Positions 34,614 through 44,192 are shown, numbered from the stretch's first letter. The stretch is DNA of 64,000 nucleotides from Oceanobacillus senegalensis (GCF_900176885.1 NZ_LT839648.1:3074611-3138610); one strand, 5' to 3'. Made by a program: numbers and translations. Notes: generated by a model from the sequence alone, not told the origin.

Positions 34614-36443
34614 TTAGCTTAGTTTATTTCGTTTGGCTGCTTTTTCTCGTTCATTTTTGTTTAGGATTTTCTTTCGTAAACGTATTGTTTCTGGAGTCAC
34701 TTCACAGTACTCATCATCATCTAAATACTGAAGTGCTTCTTCCAGTGACATGGAACGCGTTTTACGAATAGTTGCTGTTTGATCCTTCGTTGCTGAACGA
34801 ACGTTTGTAAGGTGCTTCTCTTTTGTAATATTTACGGTTAGATCGTTTTCACGGTTATGCTCACCCACAATCATCCCAGCGTATACTTCTGTTCCAGGTT
34901 CAACGAAGATAACACCGCGATCCTCTAATTGCATAATACCGTAAGTTGATGCCTTTCCGTTTTCTAATGCAACTAATACACCTTCACGACGTCCACCCAC
35001 TTGTCCTTTAATTAAAGGCTCATATGCTTCAAAGGTATGGTTAAGGATTCCATAACCACGAGTCTGCGACATAAACTCTGTGGAATAGCCTAATAATCCA
35101 CGAGAAGGGACCTTAAATTCTAGTCGTACCTGTCCATTACCTTGGTTTACCATATCTAACATTTCACCCTTACGTTCACCAAGAGATTCCATAATAGCTC
35201 CAGTATACTCTTCTGGTACGTCTACTTGAACACGTTCAACTGGTTCACATGATACTCCATCTATTTCCTTAATGATAACCTTAGGCTTAGAAAGCTGTAA
35301 TTCAAAGCCTTCACGACGCATGTTTTCAATTAAAATGGATAAATGTAATTCACCCCGACCAGATACAATCCATGCATCTGGAGATTCAGTTGGATCCACT
35401 CGTAAACTAACATCTGTTTCCAACTGTTTCATTAGCCGTTCTTCAATTTTACGAGAAGTAATATATTTACCTTCTTTTCCCGCAAATGGACTATTGTTTA
35501 CTAGGAAGGTCATTTGTAATGTTGGCTCATCAATTCGAAGCCATGGCAATGCCTCTGGATGTTCCTGAGGACACACGGTTTCCCCAACATTTAAATCCTC
35601 CATACCAGAGATGGCAACAATGTCTCCGGATTGAGCCTCTTCTATTTCGATGCGTTTCAAACCAATAAATCCGAATAATTTAGAAACACGGAAATTCTTT
35701 TGTGTTCCATCTTTTTTCATAACAACTACTTGCTGGCCAACTTTTATGGAGCCACGAACAACTCGCCCAACACCAATACGACCTACGTAGTCATTATAAT
35801 CAAGAAGAGTCACTTGAAACTGTAATGATTCCTCACTATTATCAACTGGAGCAGGAATGTGATTTAGTATGGTTGTAAATACAGGATCCATTGTTTCCTC
35901 TTGTTCACCTGGTTCCAATCCTGATGTACCATTTAAAGCTGAAGCATAAACTACTGGGAATTCTAATTGTTCATCATCTGCTCCTAGCTCAATAAATAAA
36001 TCTAATACTTCATCAATTACCTCTTCTGGTCTTGCATTCGGACGGTCAATTTTATTTAAAACAACAATGGGAGTTAATTTTTGTTCTAATGCTTTTTTCA
36101 AAACAAACCTTGTTTGTGGCATTGTTCCTTCATAAGAATCAACAACCAAAGCAACCCCATCTACCATTTTCATAATACGTTCGACTTCTCCACCAAAGTC
36201 AGCATGTCCTGGTGTATCTAAAATATTTATTGTTGTATCATTATATTTCACTGCAGTATTTTTAGCTAAGATTGTAATTCCACGTTCGCGTTCTATATCA
36301 CCGGAATCCATTGCACGCTCATCAACATGTTCATTTTCACGAAAGGTTCCGGAATATTTTAGTAATTGGTCGACTAGGGTTGTTTTCCCATGGTCAACGT
36401 GCGCAATAATTGCGATATTGCGAATATCTTCTCTTAATTGCAT
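34614..36443 (-). CDS. typA: Translational GTPase TypA/BipA
   Basis: A 609-residue ribosome-associated GTPase of the EF-G superfamily. G1 AHVDHGKTTL (about 14-23), the switch I ERGITI, G3 DTPGHADF (about 76) and G4 NKIDRP (about 130) are intact. Domain II (about 200-300) and the BipA-specific C-terminal part (about 395-600) are present. It assists 50S assembly and growth at low temperature or stress in other bacteria. Monocistronic, with an extended -10 promoter and a strong terminator. Confidence 0.96.
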   Translation of the reverse strand: MQLREDIRNIAIIAHVDHGKTTLVDQLLKYSGTFRENEHVDERAMDSGDIERERGITILAKNTAVKYNDTTINILDTPGHADFGGEVERIMKMVDGVALVVDSYEGTMPQTRFVLKKALEQKLTPIVVLNKIDRPNARPEEVIDEVLDLFIELGADDEQLEFPVVYASALNGTSGLEPGEQEETMDPVFTTILNHIPAPVDNSEESLQFQVTLLDYNDYVGRIGVGRVVRGSIKVGQQVVVMKKDGTQKNFRVSKLFGFIGLKRIEIEEAQSGDIVAISGMEDLNVGETVCPQEHPEALPWLRIDEPTLQMTFLVNNSPFAGKEGKYITSRKIEERLMKQLETDVSLRVDPTESPDAWIVSGRGELHLSILIENMRREGFELQLSKPKVIIKEIDGVSCEPVERVQVDVPEEYTGAIMESLGERKGEMLDMVNQGNGQVRLEFKVPSRGLLGYSTEFMSQTRGYGILNHTFEAYEPLIKGQVGGRREGVLVALENGKASTYGIMQLEDRGVIFVEPGTEVYAGMIVGEHNRENDLTVNITKEKHLTNVRSATKDQTATIRKTRSMSLEEALQYLDDDEYCEVTPETIRLRKKILNKNEREKAAKRNKLS

Positions 36444-36484
36444 AAATGTACGCTCCTCTTATATAGAAAGATGCATGAAACCAT

Positions 36485-36496
36485 ACTATTATATCA
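36485..36496 (-). promoter_or_regulatory. typA promoter -10 region
   Basis: Minus strand TGATATAAT: an extended -10 (TGnTATAAT) about 45 bp upstream of the typA ATG. The -35 is weak. Confidence 0.6.
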
Positions 36497-36530
36497 TAAA
36501 ACACTTTATAGGAATATTTTTTTTTAAAAC

Positions 36531-37871
36531 TTATACCTCTTTATCAGGTAAAATAATGATAAACTTTGCCCCACCTAAAGCAGACTTATCTACTGCAATT
36601 TTCCCATGTGAATGCTCAACAATTGCTCTTGCAATGGCTAATCCTAAACCAGTCTCACCATCTTTACCCTTCACAAAACGGTGAAAGATATGGGGTGCTA
36701 ATTCTTTAGGTATTCCCTTTCCATCATCCTCTATAATAATTGTGGTTTCATTATTATTATTCACTGCATGTATATTTACCTTACTTTTAGCATGTCTGAT
36801 GCCGTTAACAGTAATATTTAACAAGGCTCTTAATAATTTTTCTTCGTCAGCATATATATTGATATTATTTTCTACTTTGCGTTGCAATACTATTCCCTTT
36901 TCATTAACTAGTGGAAGGGTACGATCAACGACTTTATCCATTAATTCTTTTACGTTAATATCTGTTGGTTCATATGCAGTTGGTTCAGTATCCAGTTTTG
37001 CTAAAAGAATCATCTCATTAATGATTCCCTTAAGTCGGTTCACCTCTGTTACCATGACTTTTAAGCCTTTTTCTGTTTCCTTTTCATCAAATATCCCATC
37101 TTTAATTCCTTCCGCATAGCCTTGAATGGTCATTAACGGCGTTTTCAATTCATGACTTGCATTTTGGAAAAACGTTTGCTGAGAATTCATATACCGCTGT
37201 AATTCCTTTGCCATATCATAAAAGCCTTCCGCCACTTCTTTGATTTCACCAGTGGCTTTTATATGCTTGATATCATCAAATTGTCGTTTCTCTATTTTCT
37301 TCACTTGCCGTTTAAGCTGTGATAATGGTGTAACTAATTTTCGAGTGAAAAAATAAGCCAGTAATATAGAAATAGAAATCCCAATTAAGAATACAAGAAT
37401 TAGTCGAAAGAAAAAACTCTCCTGAACAACGCGCAAATCTTCAACAGGTGTAAGAAGGATGAGCTCCATTCCTGATATTTCTGGTAAAAATAAAATCCTT
37501 GATGTCACAAACTTCTCGTTTTTGTAATTCCATAATGTTTCGGTTGCATTAGAGAAGTCATTATTCTCACGGAAACCATGTGCAGCTGAACGGGGCATGG
37601 TGGAAAATAAAACCGTATCCAAGTTTCGATCATATAAAAATAATTGTAAATCTTGTTCCTCTAGCACATTGTAGAATTCTTGAATATTTCTTGTTGTGTT
37701 ATATTGTTCATTTAAAATATCAACTAATAATTCACCAGTTTGACTGAGCTGACGCCTTTCATCCTGTATGAGTAAATCTAATAGTAGGGAATATATGACA
37801 TACCAAACAATCGCCATAATTACCAATATTAGAAATGTAAAAGCAATGCTAAGCTGAGTTTGTAGTTTCAT
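36531..37871 (-). CDS. cssS: Secretion-stress sensor kinase CssS
   Basis: A 446-residue membrane histidine kinase. Helices at about 8-30 and 153-176 flank an extracytoplasmic sensor region of about 120 residues; a HAMP domain follows (about 177-230). The H box is FFQNASHELKTPLMT (His at about 240), and the ATPase domain has N box NITVNGIRHA, DDGKGIP and GETGLGLAIAR. In B. subtilis CssS senses misfolded exported proteins and activates htrA/htrB through CssR. The start overlaps the cssR stop by one base, and the divergent htrB-like gene supports the assignment. Confidence 0.9.
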   Translation of the reverse strand: MKLQTQLSIAFTFLILVIMAIVWYVIYSLLLDLLIQDERRQLSQTGELLVDILNEQYNTTRNIQEFYNVLEEQDLQLFLYDRNLDTVLFSTMPRSAAHGFRENNDFSNATETLWNYKNEKFVTSRILFLPEISGMELILLTPVEDLRVVQESFFFRLILVFLIGISISILLAYFFTRKLVTPLSQLKRQVKKIEKRQFDDIKHIKATGEIKEVAEGFYDMAKELQRYMNSQQTFFQNASHELKTPLMTIQGYAEGIKDGIFDEKETEKGLKVMVTEVNRLKGIINEMILLAKLDTEPTAYEPTDINVKELMDKVVDRTLPLVNEKGIVLQRKVENNINIYADEEKLLRALLNITVNGIRHAKSKVNIHAVNNNNETTIIIEDDGKGIPKELAPHIFHRFVKGKDGETGLGLAIARAIVEHSHGKIAVDKSALGGAKFIIILPDKEV

Positions 37872-38563
37872 TATCCATCCTCTTCTTTACGCATTCGATA
37901 TCCAAATCCCCACACGGTTTCAATCGGTATATCATCAAACTTTTTACGAATTCTTTTCACTAAGTCATCGACAGCGCGATCACTTCCAAAATAGTCATTC
38001 CCCCATATTTTCATAAGTAATTCATCTCGAGAGAAAGCTCGGTTAGGATTTTCAGCCAAAAGCATTAACATATCAAATTCTTTGGTTGTTACTTCATGCT
38101 CATGATTCTTCCAAAATACTCTTCTTTCATTTTTATAAATGAGCAAATTCTCTACTATTATTTTGTCATCCATTTCTTGCGTAGTATCCATGGTAACTTT
38201 TGCACGCTTAAATAGCCGCTTCACACGAGCCACCAATTCTCTAGGACTAAAAGGTTTTGTTAAATAATCATCTCCACCTAACTCCAATCCGAGAATTTTG
38301 TCAATTTCATCATCCTTCGCGGAAATTATAATAATCGGAACATCACTTTCATTCCTAATCTTTTTACAAAGTTCATATCCATCCATTCCAGGGAGCATAA
38401 TATCCAGTATCCACATATTTGGAGGACTGTTTTCCCAGATCTCTAGAGCTTCTTCCGCAGTATCCATCACATACACTTCGTATCCTTCTTTTTTCAAATA
38501 AGCCGATACGATATTTTGGATATTTGAATCATCTTCAACAAGTCCAATACTATAATTCATCAT
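37871..38563 (-). CDS. cssR: Secretion-stress response regulator CssR
   Basis: A 230-residue OmpR-family regulator with strong similarity to B. subtilis CssR: receiver phosphoacceptor in WILDIMLPGMDGYEL (about D54), LGLELGGDDYLTKPFSPREL, and a winged helix ending in VWGFGYRM. Two adjacent ATG codons (38563 and 38560) follow AAAGGTGA, and either could be used. Divergent from the serine protease gene that it probably controls. Confidence 0.91.
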   Translation of the reverse strand: MMNYSIGLVEDDSNIQNIVSAYLKKEGYEVYVMDTAEEALEIWENSPPNMWILDIMLPGMDGYELCKKIRNESDVPIIIISAKDDEIDKILGLELGGDDYLTKPFSPRELVARVKRLFKRAKVTMDTTQEMDDKIIVENLLIYKNERRVFWKNHEHEVTTKEFDMLMLLAENPNRAFSRDELLMKIWGNDYFGSDRAVDDLVKRIRKKFDDIPIETVWGFGYRMRKEEDG

Positions 38564-38869
38564 CGATTCACCTTTTTTGGAAAATTTATCTAATAGATAT
38601 TTTACACTTCTTCCAACTATAAATACACCCTTACCAATTGAACTTTTACACTATTTTAAAAGAGTTGTTAAATCACTCTTCCTTGTCATCGCACATTCTA
38701 TATTGTGTTCGTTATTGATTTACACATTTATGCCACATTTCTCCCTAACCCTTCCCACTGGTACTGTCTATACTATAAAGTGTAAAATAATTAGAGACAA
38801 AGCAAAAGTGACATAGATTACAACGAAGCACTTTTGCTAATGAATATTATAAATAAGGAAGGGATTTTC
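38564..38869. promoter_or_regulatory. Divergent control region cssR/htrB with leader hairpin
   Basis: A TATACT (about 38769-38774, plus strand) without a good -35 fits an activator-dependent htrB promoter. An inverted repeat AGCAAAAGTG/CACTTTTGCT (38801-38838) with an 18-nt loop falls in the htrB leader, about 30 nt before the start codon. Confidence 0.5.
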
Positions 38870-40309
38870 ATGGAACACAATGATAAACGCTATCCACAAA
38901 ACTTTCATGATGACAATCAAGAAAATCAAAATGATTCTATGCAAAATCAACATCCAGAACAACATGATCATGATTTAAACCACGATCAAGAAAATAGGCA
39001 ATATACTTATGAACCAAAGGATTCACAAACCGTATATAATCAGCAGTTCAGATCCCAGCCTTCAGGGGATTCTCATAATAATGATCAAAATAAAACACAG
39101 CAGCAAAGGGTATCACACCATTCTAAACCAAAACAAAAACAAAGGAATCCTTTGGTAACTGGAATTTTGGGTGGGATAATTGGTGGTGTTGTTTCTGCAG
39201 TAATGGTTGTTTTACTTCTAACAGGAGGATTGGTAGAAATCGAATCTGGTTCTTCTAATTCCACCAATGATTCAAGTGAAGAAGCAGTTCAAGTAGATGG
39301 AACCCCAATGGTAAAAGAACTTTCATCAGAAGATGCTAATGTATCAACAAACATAGAAGAAGTATCTAAAGCGGTGGTTGGTGTTGTAAATTTACAACAG
39401 CAAAGTATTTGGACAGATAGTGAAGAGGCCGGAACAGGTTCAGGAATCATTTATAAGAAAGAAAACGGGAAAGCCTATGTAGTTACTAATCAGCATGTGG
39501 TAGACGGGGCACAGCAGGTTGAAGTGGTACTAAACGATGAAGAACGGATTTCAGCAAAAGTTCTTGGAGAGGATTCATTAACTGATTTAGCTGTATTAGA
39601 AATTAATGGAGACAAAGTTAATACGGTCGCAAATATCGGAACTTCTAAGGATCTTATAGTTGGGGAAACGGTACTGGCTATTGGTAACCCATTAGGTCTT
39701 GAGTTTGCTAATTCCGTGACAAAAGGTATTATTAGTGGATTAAATCGTTCTGTTGCTGTTGATACCAATAGTGACCGTCAACCAGACTGGGTAACAGAAG
39801 TTCTACAAACAGATGCAGCCATTAACCCTGGTAACAGTGGTGGCGCACTAGTAAATTCCGAGGGTGAGGTAATTGGTATTAATTCCATGAAAATTGCCCA
39901 AGGTGCTGTAGAGGGAATCGGCTTTGCCATTCCAATTGACTCTGCCTTACCAATTATGGAACAATTAGAAACCAGTGGGGAGGTAACTAGACCACAGATT
40001 GGAATCTCGACCGCTTCCCTGTATCAAGTACCACCACAATACCGTTACGAAATAAACTTACCTGAAAATATTGAAGGCGGTATGGTCATTGCTAACGTTC
40101 AACCGAACTCACCTGCCGAGCAAGCCGGTCTGCAAAAGTTTGATATCATTACAAAAATAGATGGAAACAAAGTAACTTCTATTTTAGAATTAAGAAAATA
40201 TCTATATTCCGAAACAACTGTTGGGGACGAAGTTGAAATAGAGTTCCTCCGCAACGGTGAAATACAAACAACAAAATTAGAACTAGCTGAAATGAAAAAT
40301 GAAGAATAA
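38870..40309 (+). CDS. htrB: HtrA/DegP-family membrane serine protease (HtrB/YvtA-like)
   Basis: A 479-residue quality-control protease. A hydrophilic N-terminal cytosolic tail of about 93 residues is very rich in His, Gln, Asn and Asp. One transmembrane helix follows (about 94-120), then a trypsin-like domain with catalytic H209 (VTNQHV), D239 (LTDLAV) and S323 (NPGNSGGAL). A PDZ domain ends the protein (about 385-475). Start ATG 38870 has AAGGAAGGG upstream; a frame start at 38834 lies inside the leader hairpin. Its place next to cssRS matches htrB in B. subtilis. Confidence 0.92.
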   Translation: MEHNDKRYPQNFHDDNQENQNDSMQNQHPEQHDHDLNHDQENRQYTYEPKDSQTVYNQQFRSQPSGDSHNNDQNKTQQQRVSHHSKPKQKQRNPLVTGILGGIIGGVVSAVMVVLLLTGGLVEIESGSSNSTNDSSEEAVQVDGTPMVKELSSEDANVSTNIEEVSKAVVGVVNLQQQSIWTDSEEAGTGSGIIYKKENGKAYVVTNQHVVDGAQQVEVVLNDEERISAKVLGEDSLTDLAVLEINGDKVNTVANIGTSKDLIVGETVLAIGNPLGLEFANSVTKGIISGLNRSVAVDTNSDRQPDWVTEVLQTDAAINPGNSGGALVNSEGEVIGINSMKIAQGAVEGIGFAIPIDSALPIMEQLETSGEVTRPQIGISTASLYQVPPQYRYEINLPENIEGGMVIANVQPNSPAEQAGLQKFDIITKIDGNKVTSILELRKYLYSETTVGDEVEIEFLRNGEIQTTKLELAEMKNEE

Positions 40310-40346
40310 AAAAGAACAGGTGCTCATTAAGAGTACCTGTCTTTTT
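40307..40346 (+). terminator. htrB terminator
   Basis: AAAAAGAACAGGTGCTC ... GAGTACCTGTCTTTTT hairpin. It also lies at the end of the convergent zinc-ribbon gene. Confidence 0.88.
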
Positions 40347-40551
40347 ATCCAAAAAACAAATCAAAAATATTGCTTCCACTTGAACTCTTTTTATTATAGA
40401 ATTCGGAATATCCACAATCCTCACAGTAAACAACCAAGAATTGATTGTTCTGTACATCGAACATTTTGGAAAGCCCAGTTCCTGTCATGGCTACTTCCTT
40501 CTGATTTGCTCTAGTACTTCCACATTTTATACAGCCTTTATTTTCCCGCAT
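40345..40551 (-). CDS. Small zinc-ribbon protein
   Basis: A 68-residue protein with two zinc-binding pairs, CIKCG (7-10) and CEDCG (43-46), and a C-terminal NIFDLFFG tail. The pattern matches the bacterial zinc-ribbon nucleic-acid-binding family (COG3478 type). It lies 47 bp downstream of yteA in the same direction. Function unknown. Confidence 0.75.
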   Translation of the reverse strand: MRENKGCIKCGSTRANQKEVAMTGTGLSKMFDVQNNQFLVVYCEDCGYSEFYNKKSSSGSNIFDLFFG

Positions 40552-40598
40552 GATTTATCACCTCTTATTAGGTAATACGAAAAATAAGGGGAAATGTT

Positions 40599-41285
40599 TC
40601 AATCTTCTTCATCATCTGTTCCATCATCAACTTCATATTTTTTATGATTCGGGGAAACCCCTATAAATTTCCCGTCGATATCCGCTTCAGCAAAGTTTTC
40701 ATAATCCTCCACATAACCAACATTCTCATCACTGTTTGGGTACATATCATCATAATTTTCGATATCACTAAAAAAATCCGCTGTTGTTTCACTGGTTCCA
40801 TAGCGACTTACTTCCTGCCATGCATCCTCTGCATCATAACCAACCTGCTCTTCATCGGTTACTTCATTCGGGTTAATATTCGGAGAGAAGACCTCTTCCT
40901 CGATGGTACGAGGATGATCAAACGTTTGTTTTTTTGCGTGTTTGATACAACGGTCCGTAGTCGGCATGGCTACCAAGCGTTCATATGGAATATCTTCCCC
41001 ACACTGCGTACAAATACCATATGTCCCCTCTTCAATGGCATGCAATGCTTCATTAATTTCTTCTAATTCTTTTTCCACATGCTCATTTAGTGCTGTGTCC
41101 TTTCCCCTTTCATATAGTTCCGTCCCCATATCCCCTGGGTGATTATCATAATTTGATAATTCTCCAACAGATTCCTTTGCCATTTCAAGTGTTCTTCCAT
41201 AATGGTCTTGTACATGATAAATTAACTCATTTTGTCGTTGTATTAAAGCAGTTTTACACTGTAATAGTTGCTCATTTGTGATCAT
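40599..41285 (-). CDS. yteA: YteA family protein (DksA/TraR-type zinc finger)
   Basis: A 228-residue protein. The N-terminal coiled coil (about 1-85) is followed by a DksA/TraR C4-type zinc finger (YGICTQCGEDIPYERL...DRCIKH, about 91-118) in which the fourth ligand position appears to be His. The C-terminal half is acidic (VGYVEDYENFAEAD, DDGTDDEED). YteA proteins are linked with sporulation in Bacillus; the mechanism is not known. Confidence 0.87.
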   Translation of the reverse strand: MITNEQLLQCKTALIQRQNELIYHVQDHYGRTLEMAKESVGELSNYDNHPGDMGTELYERGKDTALNEHVEKELEEINEALHAIEEGTYGICTQCGEDIPYERLVAMPTTDRCIKHAKKQTFDHPRTIEEEVFSPNINPNEVTDEEQVGYDAEDAWQEVSRYGTSETTADFFSDIENYDDMYPNSDENVGYVEDYENFAEADIDGKFIGVSPNHKKYEVDDGTDDEED

Positions 41286-41449
41286 GATGACCAGCCTCCA
41301 TTAATTCAATATGTGTGGCTAAAAAATGATTACTATCTATACTATGTGTAACTGCTTTGGATTGATTCTTTACAAACTTCTCCAAATCATGTCAATATCG
41401 GGAATTCTATCCTCTACGTATCATCTACCGATGTCTATCCTTACAAATA

Positions 41450-41478
41450 TTGTTAAATAGAATGAAAAGCGGTATGAT
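41450..41478 (+). promoter_or_regulatory. Promoter of the beta-hydroxyacid dehydrogenase gene
   Basis: TTGTTA, 17-bp spacer, TATGAT, 48 bp upstream of the ATG. Confidence 0.65.
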
Positions 41479-41526
41479 TTAAAATAGATAATTAAATACT
41501 TATTGGAGAGAGGAGTGTAGGATTTT

Positions 41527-42402
41527 ATGTTAACAAAAAGTAGTAAAATTGGATTCGTTGGAATTGGTGTAATGGGTAAAAGTATGGCATATAACCTAAA
41601 AAAGGCAGGCTATTCCATTAATATTTATACACGTACAAAATCAAAAGCAGAAGACCTAATCCAAGATGGGGCTGTATGGAAAAGAACCATTAAAGATTTG
41701 GCAATGGACTCTGATGTGATTATCACGATGGTTGGTTATCCATCCGATGTCAAGCAGGTTTACTTTGGATCGGAAGGCATTATAGAGAATGCCAAGGCAA
41801 ATTCCTATGTTATTGATATGACAACATCTAGTCCTTCTCTTGCCATTGAAATTTATGAAAATGCTGCTAAAAAGGATGTACAAGCACTAGATGCACCTGT
41901 ATCCGGAGGTGACATTGGAGCAAAAAACAAGACACTTGCCATCATGGTCGGTGGTGAACAAAAAGCATTTGATGAGTTGCTTCCGATTTTTCAGGCGATG
42001 GGGGAAAATATTAAATTACAAGGAGAGGCCGGCGCTGGACAGTATACAAAATTAGCAAACCAAATCACAATAGCTTCAAATATGGTCGGTGTTTGCGAAG
42101 CCATTGCCTTTTCGAGAAAAGCTGGACTAGACCCTGAACGTGTTCTGGAAAGTATTTCTACCGGAGCAGCAGCAAGTTTCTCCCTTTCTAAATTAGCACC
42201 ACGCATGCTATATGAAGATTTTGCTCCTGGTTTCTACGTGAAACATTTTATTAAGGATATGACAATTGCTTTAGAATCGGCTAAAGAATTGGGTCTGTCT
42301 ACACCAGGATTAGAACTTTCATTAAACCTTTATAAAGAGCTTGCCGAAAAAGGCGAGGAAGACAGCGGTACACAGGCATTAATTAAGTTATTTGAACAAT
42401 AA
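41527..42402 (+). CDS. ykwC: NAD(P)-dependent beta-hydroxyacid dehydrogenase (YkwC-like)
   Basis: A 291-residue 3-hydroxyisobutyrate dehydrogenase-like enzyme. The Rossmann motif GFVGIGVMGKSMA (about 9-21), the substrate loop DAPVSGGDIGAK (about 122-133), and the catalytic lysine in GQYTKLANQI (about 175) are present. Sequence words such as VITMVGYPSDVKQVYFG match B. subtilis YkwC. The substrate is unproven. Flanked by its own promoter and terminator. Confidence 0.88.
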   Translation: MLTKSSKIGFVGIGVMGKSMAYNLKKAGYSINIYTRTKSKAEDLIQDGAVWKRTIKDLAMDSDVIITMVGYPSDVKQVYFGSEGIIENAKANSYVIDMTTSSPSLAIEIYENAAKKDVQALDAPVSGGDIGAKNKTLAIMVGGEQKAFDELLPIFQAMGENIKLQGEAGAGQYTKLANQITIASNMVGVCEAIAFSRKAGLDPERVLESISTGAAASFSLSKLAPRMLYEDFAPGFYVKHFIKDMTIALESAKELGLSTPGLELSLNLYKELAEKGEEDSGTQALIKLFEQ

Positions 42403-42413
42403 CTATAATTATA

Positions 42414-42459
42414 AGCTCGCATTCGCTAGTAACTAGGCGAATACGAGCTCTTTGTTTTT
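42414..42459 (+). terminator. Terminator after ykwC
   Basis: AGCTCGCATTCGC ... GCGAATACGAGCT stem followed by TTTGTTTTT. Confidence 0.9.
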
Positions 42460-42483
42460 GCTAGGATAGGAATTAACCTATTT

Positions 42484-42783
42484 TTATTTTTTACGTTTTT
42501 CTATCTCGCTTTGAACAACAAATGCTAAATCATTATTACCAAAAAGCTGTAAAACATTTAAAACAGTTTCATCCTCTATCTTTTCAGCTTCCTGTTTAGG
42601 AACCGTCTGATCGATAACTTCCATTAAAGTACTATTTTTAGGTTGATTTGGATATGCCTGGTTATATATCTCTTCAGGCTGTAAATCATGATTAATACAC
42701 CATTGCGCAAAAATCAAAATCATCATTTTCTCGTTTTCCTGATAATTTCGAATGACCTTTTCTTCTTTTTCTTTACTATTCAA
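42484..42783 (-). CDS. Hypothetical protein coupled to a methyltransferase
   Basis: A 99-residue acidic protein with no recognised motif. It begins with a charged helix and contains FAQWCINHDLQPEEIYNQAY and a C-terminal DLAFVVQSEIEKRKK. I favour TTG at 42783, with GGTGAT just upstream in the end of the methyltransferase gene; TTG and GTG codons a few positions earlier are alternatives. It is translationally close to the upstream gene and probably co-transcribed. Confidence 0.6.
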   Translation of the reverse strand: MNSKEKEEKVIRNYQENEKMMILIFAQWCINHDLQPEEIYNQAYPNQPKNSTLMEVIDQTVPKQEAEKIEDETVLNVLQLFGNNDLAFVVQSEIEKRKK

Positions 42784-42784
42784 A

Positions 42785-43474
42785 TTAATCACCAACTTTT
42801 TGAAACATATGAATCCACATAAAGGATAACGCTTGCTTTAAGTGAATTGGCAAGCCCTCCAAATTATTTTCTATTACTTCTTTTTTATAAACACCATAGC
42901 CATCCAAATACGCTAAATTTTGTTCAGAGGCTAGCCTTGATAACTCCCATGGCATAATAGTATGAGAAATTGTTTTCTCCCCATATAATCTAGAATAGCC
43001 ATTTTCTCTTGGCCCTGCTGTTGGACCTAGCATGCCAATACAGATCAAACCATCTTTTTTGACGATTCGTTTGATTTCCCGCAAGGCATGTAATGGATTT
43101 TCCGTCCACTCAAGGACTGTGATTACCATAACGCCATCAAAAGTCTGATTATTAAATGGAAGCTCATTAACATTTCCCTGTAAAAATCGTATTGGCTCTA
43201 ATCCACGCTTTTGCTTGGCTAAAGCAATCATTTCACTGGATAAATCGATCCCTGTTACATCATATCCCTCTTCATAAAGCTTATATGATCCATAACCATC
43301 TCCACAACCTATATCAAGCACTTTACTGCCTTTTTTAAAGTAACTTGTTATTAATGGAACAATGTCTTTTCTACTTCCTGTCTCCCACATATTGACACTT
43401 CTGGCACTCCAGTCCAACGCCCGGTCATTCCATTGTATTTCTGCTTCCTTACTCCAGTCAAAAGATAATGTCAT
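42785..43474 (-). CDS. Class I SAM-dependent methyltransferase
   Basis: A 229-residue methyltransferase. Motif I VLDIGCGDGYGSYKL (about 53-67) binds AdoMet, motif II region VTGIDLSSEMIALAKQK (about 73-89), and the post-motif GVMVITVLEWTENPLHALREIKRI. The substrate cannot be inferred. It forms a two-gene unit with the small protein that follows it. Confidence 0.83.
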   Translation of the reverse strand: MTLSFDWSKEAEIQWNDRALDWSARSVNMWETGSRKDIVPLITSYFKKGSKVLDIGCGDGYGSYKLYEEGYDVTGIDLSSEMIALAKQKRGLEPIRFLQGNVNELPFNNQTFDGVMVITVLEWTENPLHALREIKRIVKKDGLICIGMLGPTAGPRENGYSRLYGEKTISHTIMPWELSRLASEQNLAYLDGYGVYKKEVIENNLEGLPIHLKQALSFMWIHMFQKVGD

Positions 43475-43942
43475 TCATCTAACCTCCCAGGGTATGCTTT
43501 CTTAAACTATATTCGATATAAGCAATATAAATCCTTTTTCACGGAGGATAGTTTGACACTATACATGAAAGATCCTATGTCTTAAACCTTATCATGTTTT
43601 ATTTATATAGGAAAATATCCCGTCATCCTATCACTTAATCCCCTTCACCATTTCTAAAAAAGTATTTATACCTAGGAATTTGGTTCTAATCACCTTTTTC
43701 TAAAATATATAATAGATAAACGTGTTATTGCAAAAGGAGGAAATGAAGTATCCATTGCTAACGTTTTTAGAAGGAAAAATCAATAAGACAGAGAATACAA
43801 AATAAATGTAAAATCAATATATTGTTTGATTTTTAAACGCACTGCACATTTAAAAGTCAAACCACTATGAAACAGTATAGTAGGGGGGTATTTATATTTA
43901 ACTCCCCTACATATACAACGGAACAAAAAATTGATTAACAAA
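43475..43942. other. Intergenic with a possible small transcript
   Basis: Contains a TATAAT (43708-43713), an AAAGGAGG (43733-43740), a 45-codon plus-strand frame from ATG 43743 (spacing to the ribosome binding site only 2 nt), and a hairpin GTAGGGG/CCCCTAC (43880-43910) right at the frame's stop. None is convincing alone. Confidence 0.3.
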
Positions 43943-43979
43943 TTAAAAAAGGTTTACCCCATAAAATGAGATAAACCTT
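43943..43979 (-). terminator. csp terminator
   Basis: Minus strand AAGGTTTA ... TAAACCTT stem followed by TTTTAATTTG. Confidence 0.85.
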
Positions 43980-43994
43980 GGATATTTTTATTTA

Positions 43995-44192
43995 TTATAG
44001 ACGCACAACGTTAGCTGCTTGTGGTCCACGGTTTCCTTCAACGATTTCAAATTCAACGTCTTGACCTTCTTCAAGAGTTTTGAATCCTTCAGCTTGAATT
44101 GCTGAGAAGTGTACGAATACATCGTCTCCATCTTCGCGCTCGATGAAACCGAAACCTTTTTCTGCATTAAACCATTTTACTTTACCAGTCAT
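43995..44192 (-). CDS. csp: Cold-shock protein (Csp family)
   Basis: A 65-residue single cold-shock domain. RNP1 KGFGFIE (13-19) and RNP2 VFVHF (26-30) are intact. It binds single-stranded RNA and DNA as an RNA chaperone. The start is ATG 44192 (MTGKVKWFN) with AAGGAGG upstream; the frame extends 45 nt further without a ribosome binding site. A leader of about 105 nt lies between promoter and start, as usual for csp genes. Which paralogue (cspB, C or D) cannot be told. Confidence 0.95.
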   Translation of the reverse strand: MTGKVKWFNAEKGFGFIEREDGDDVFVHFSAIQAEGFKTLEEGQDVEFEIVEGNRGPQAANVVRL

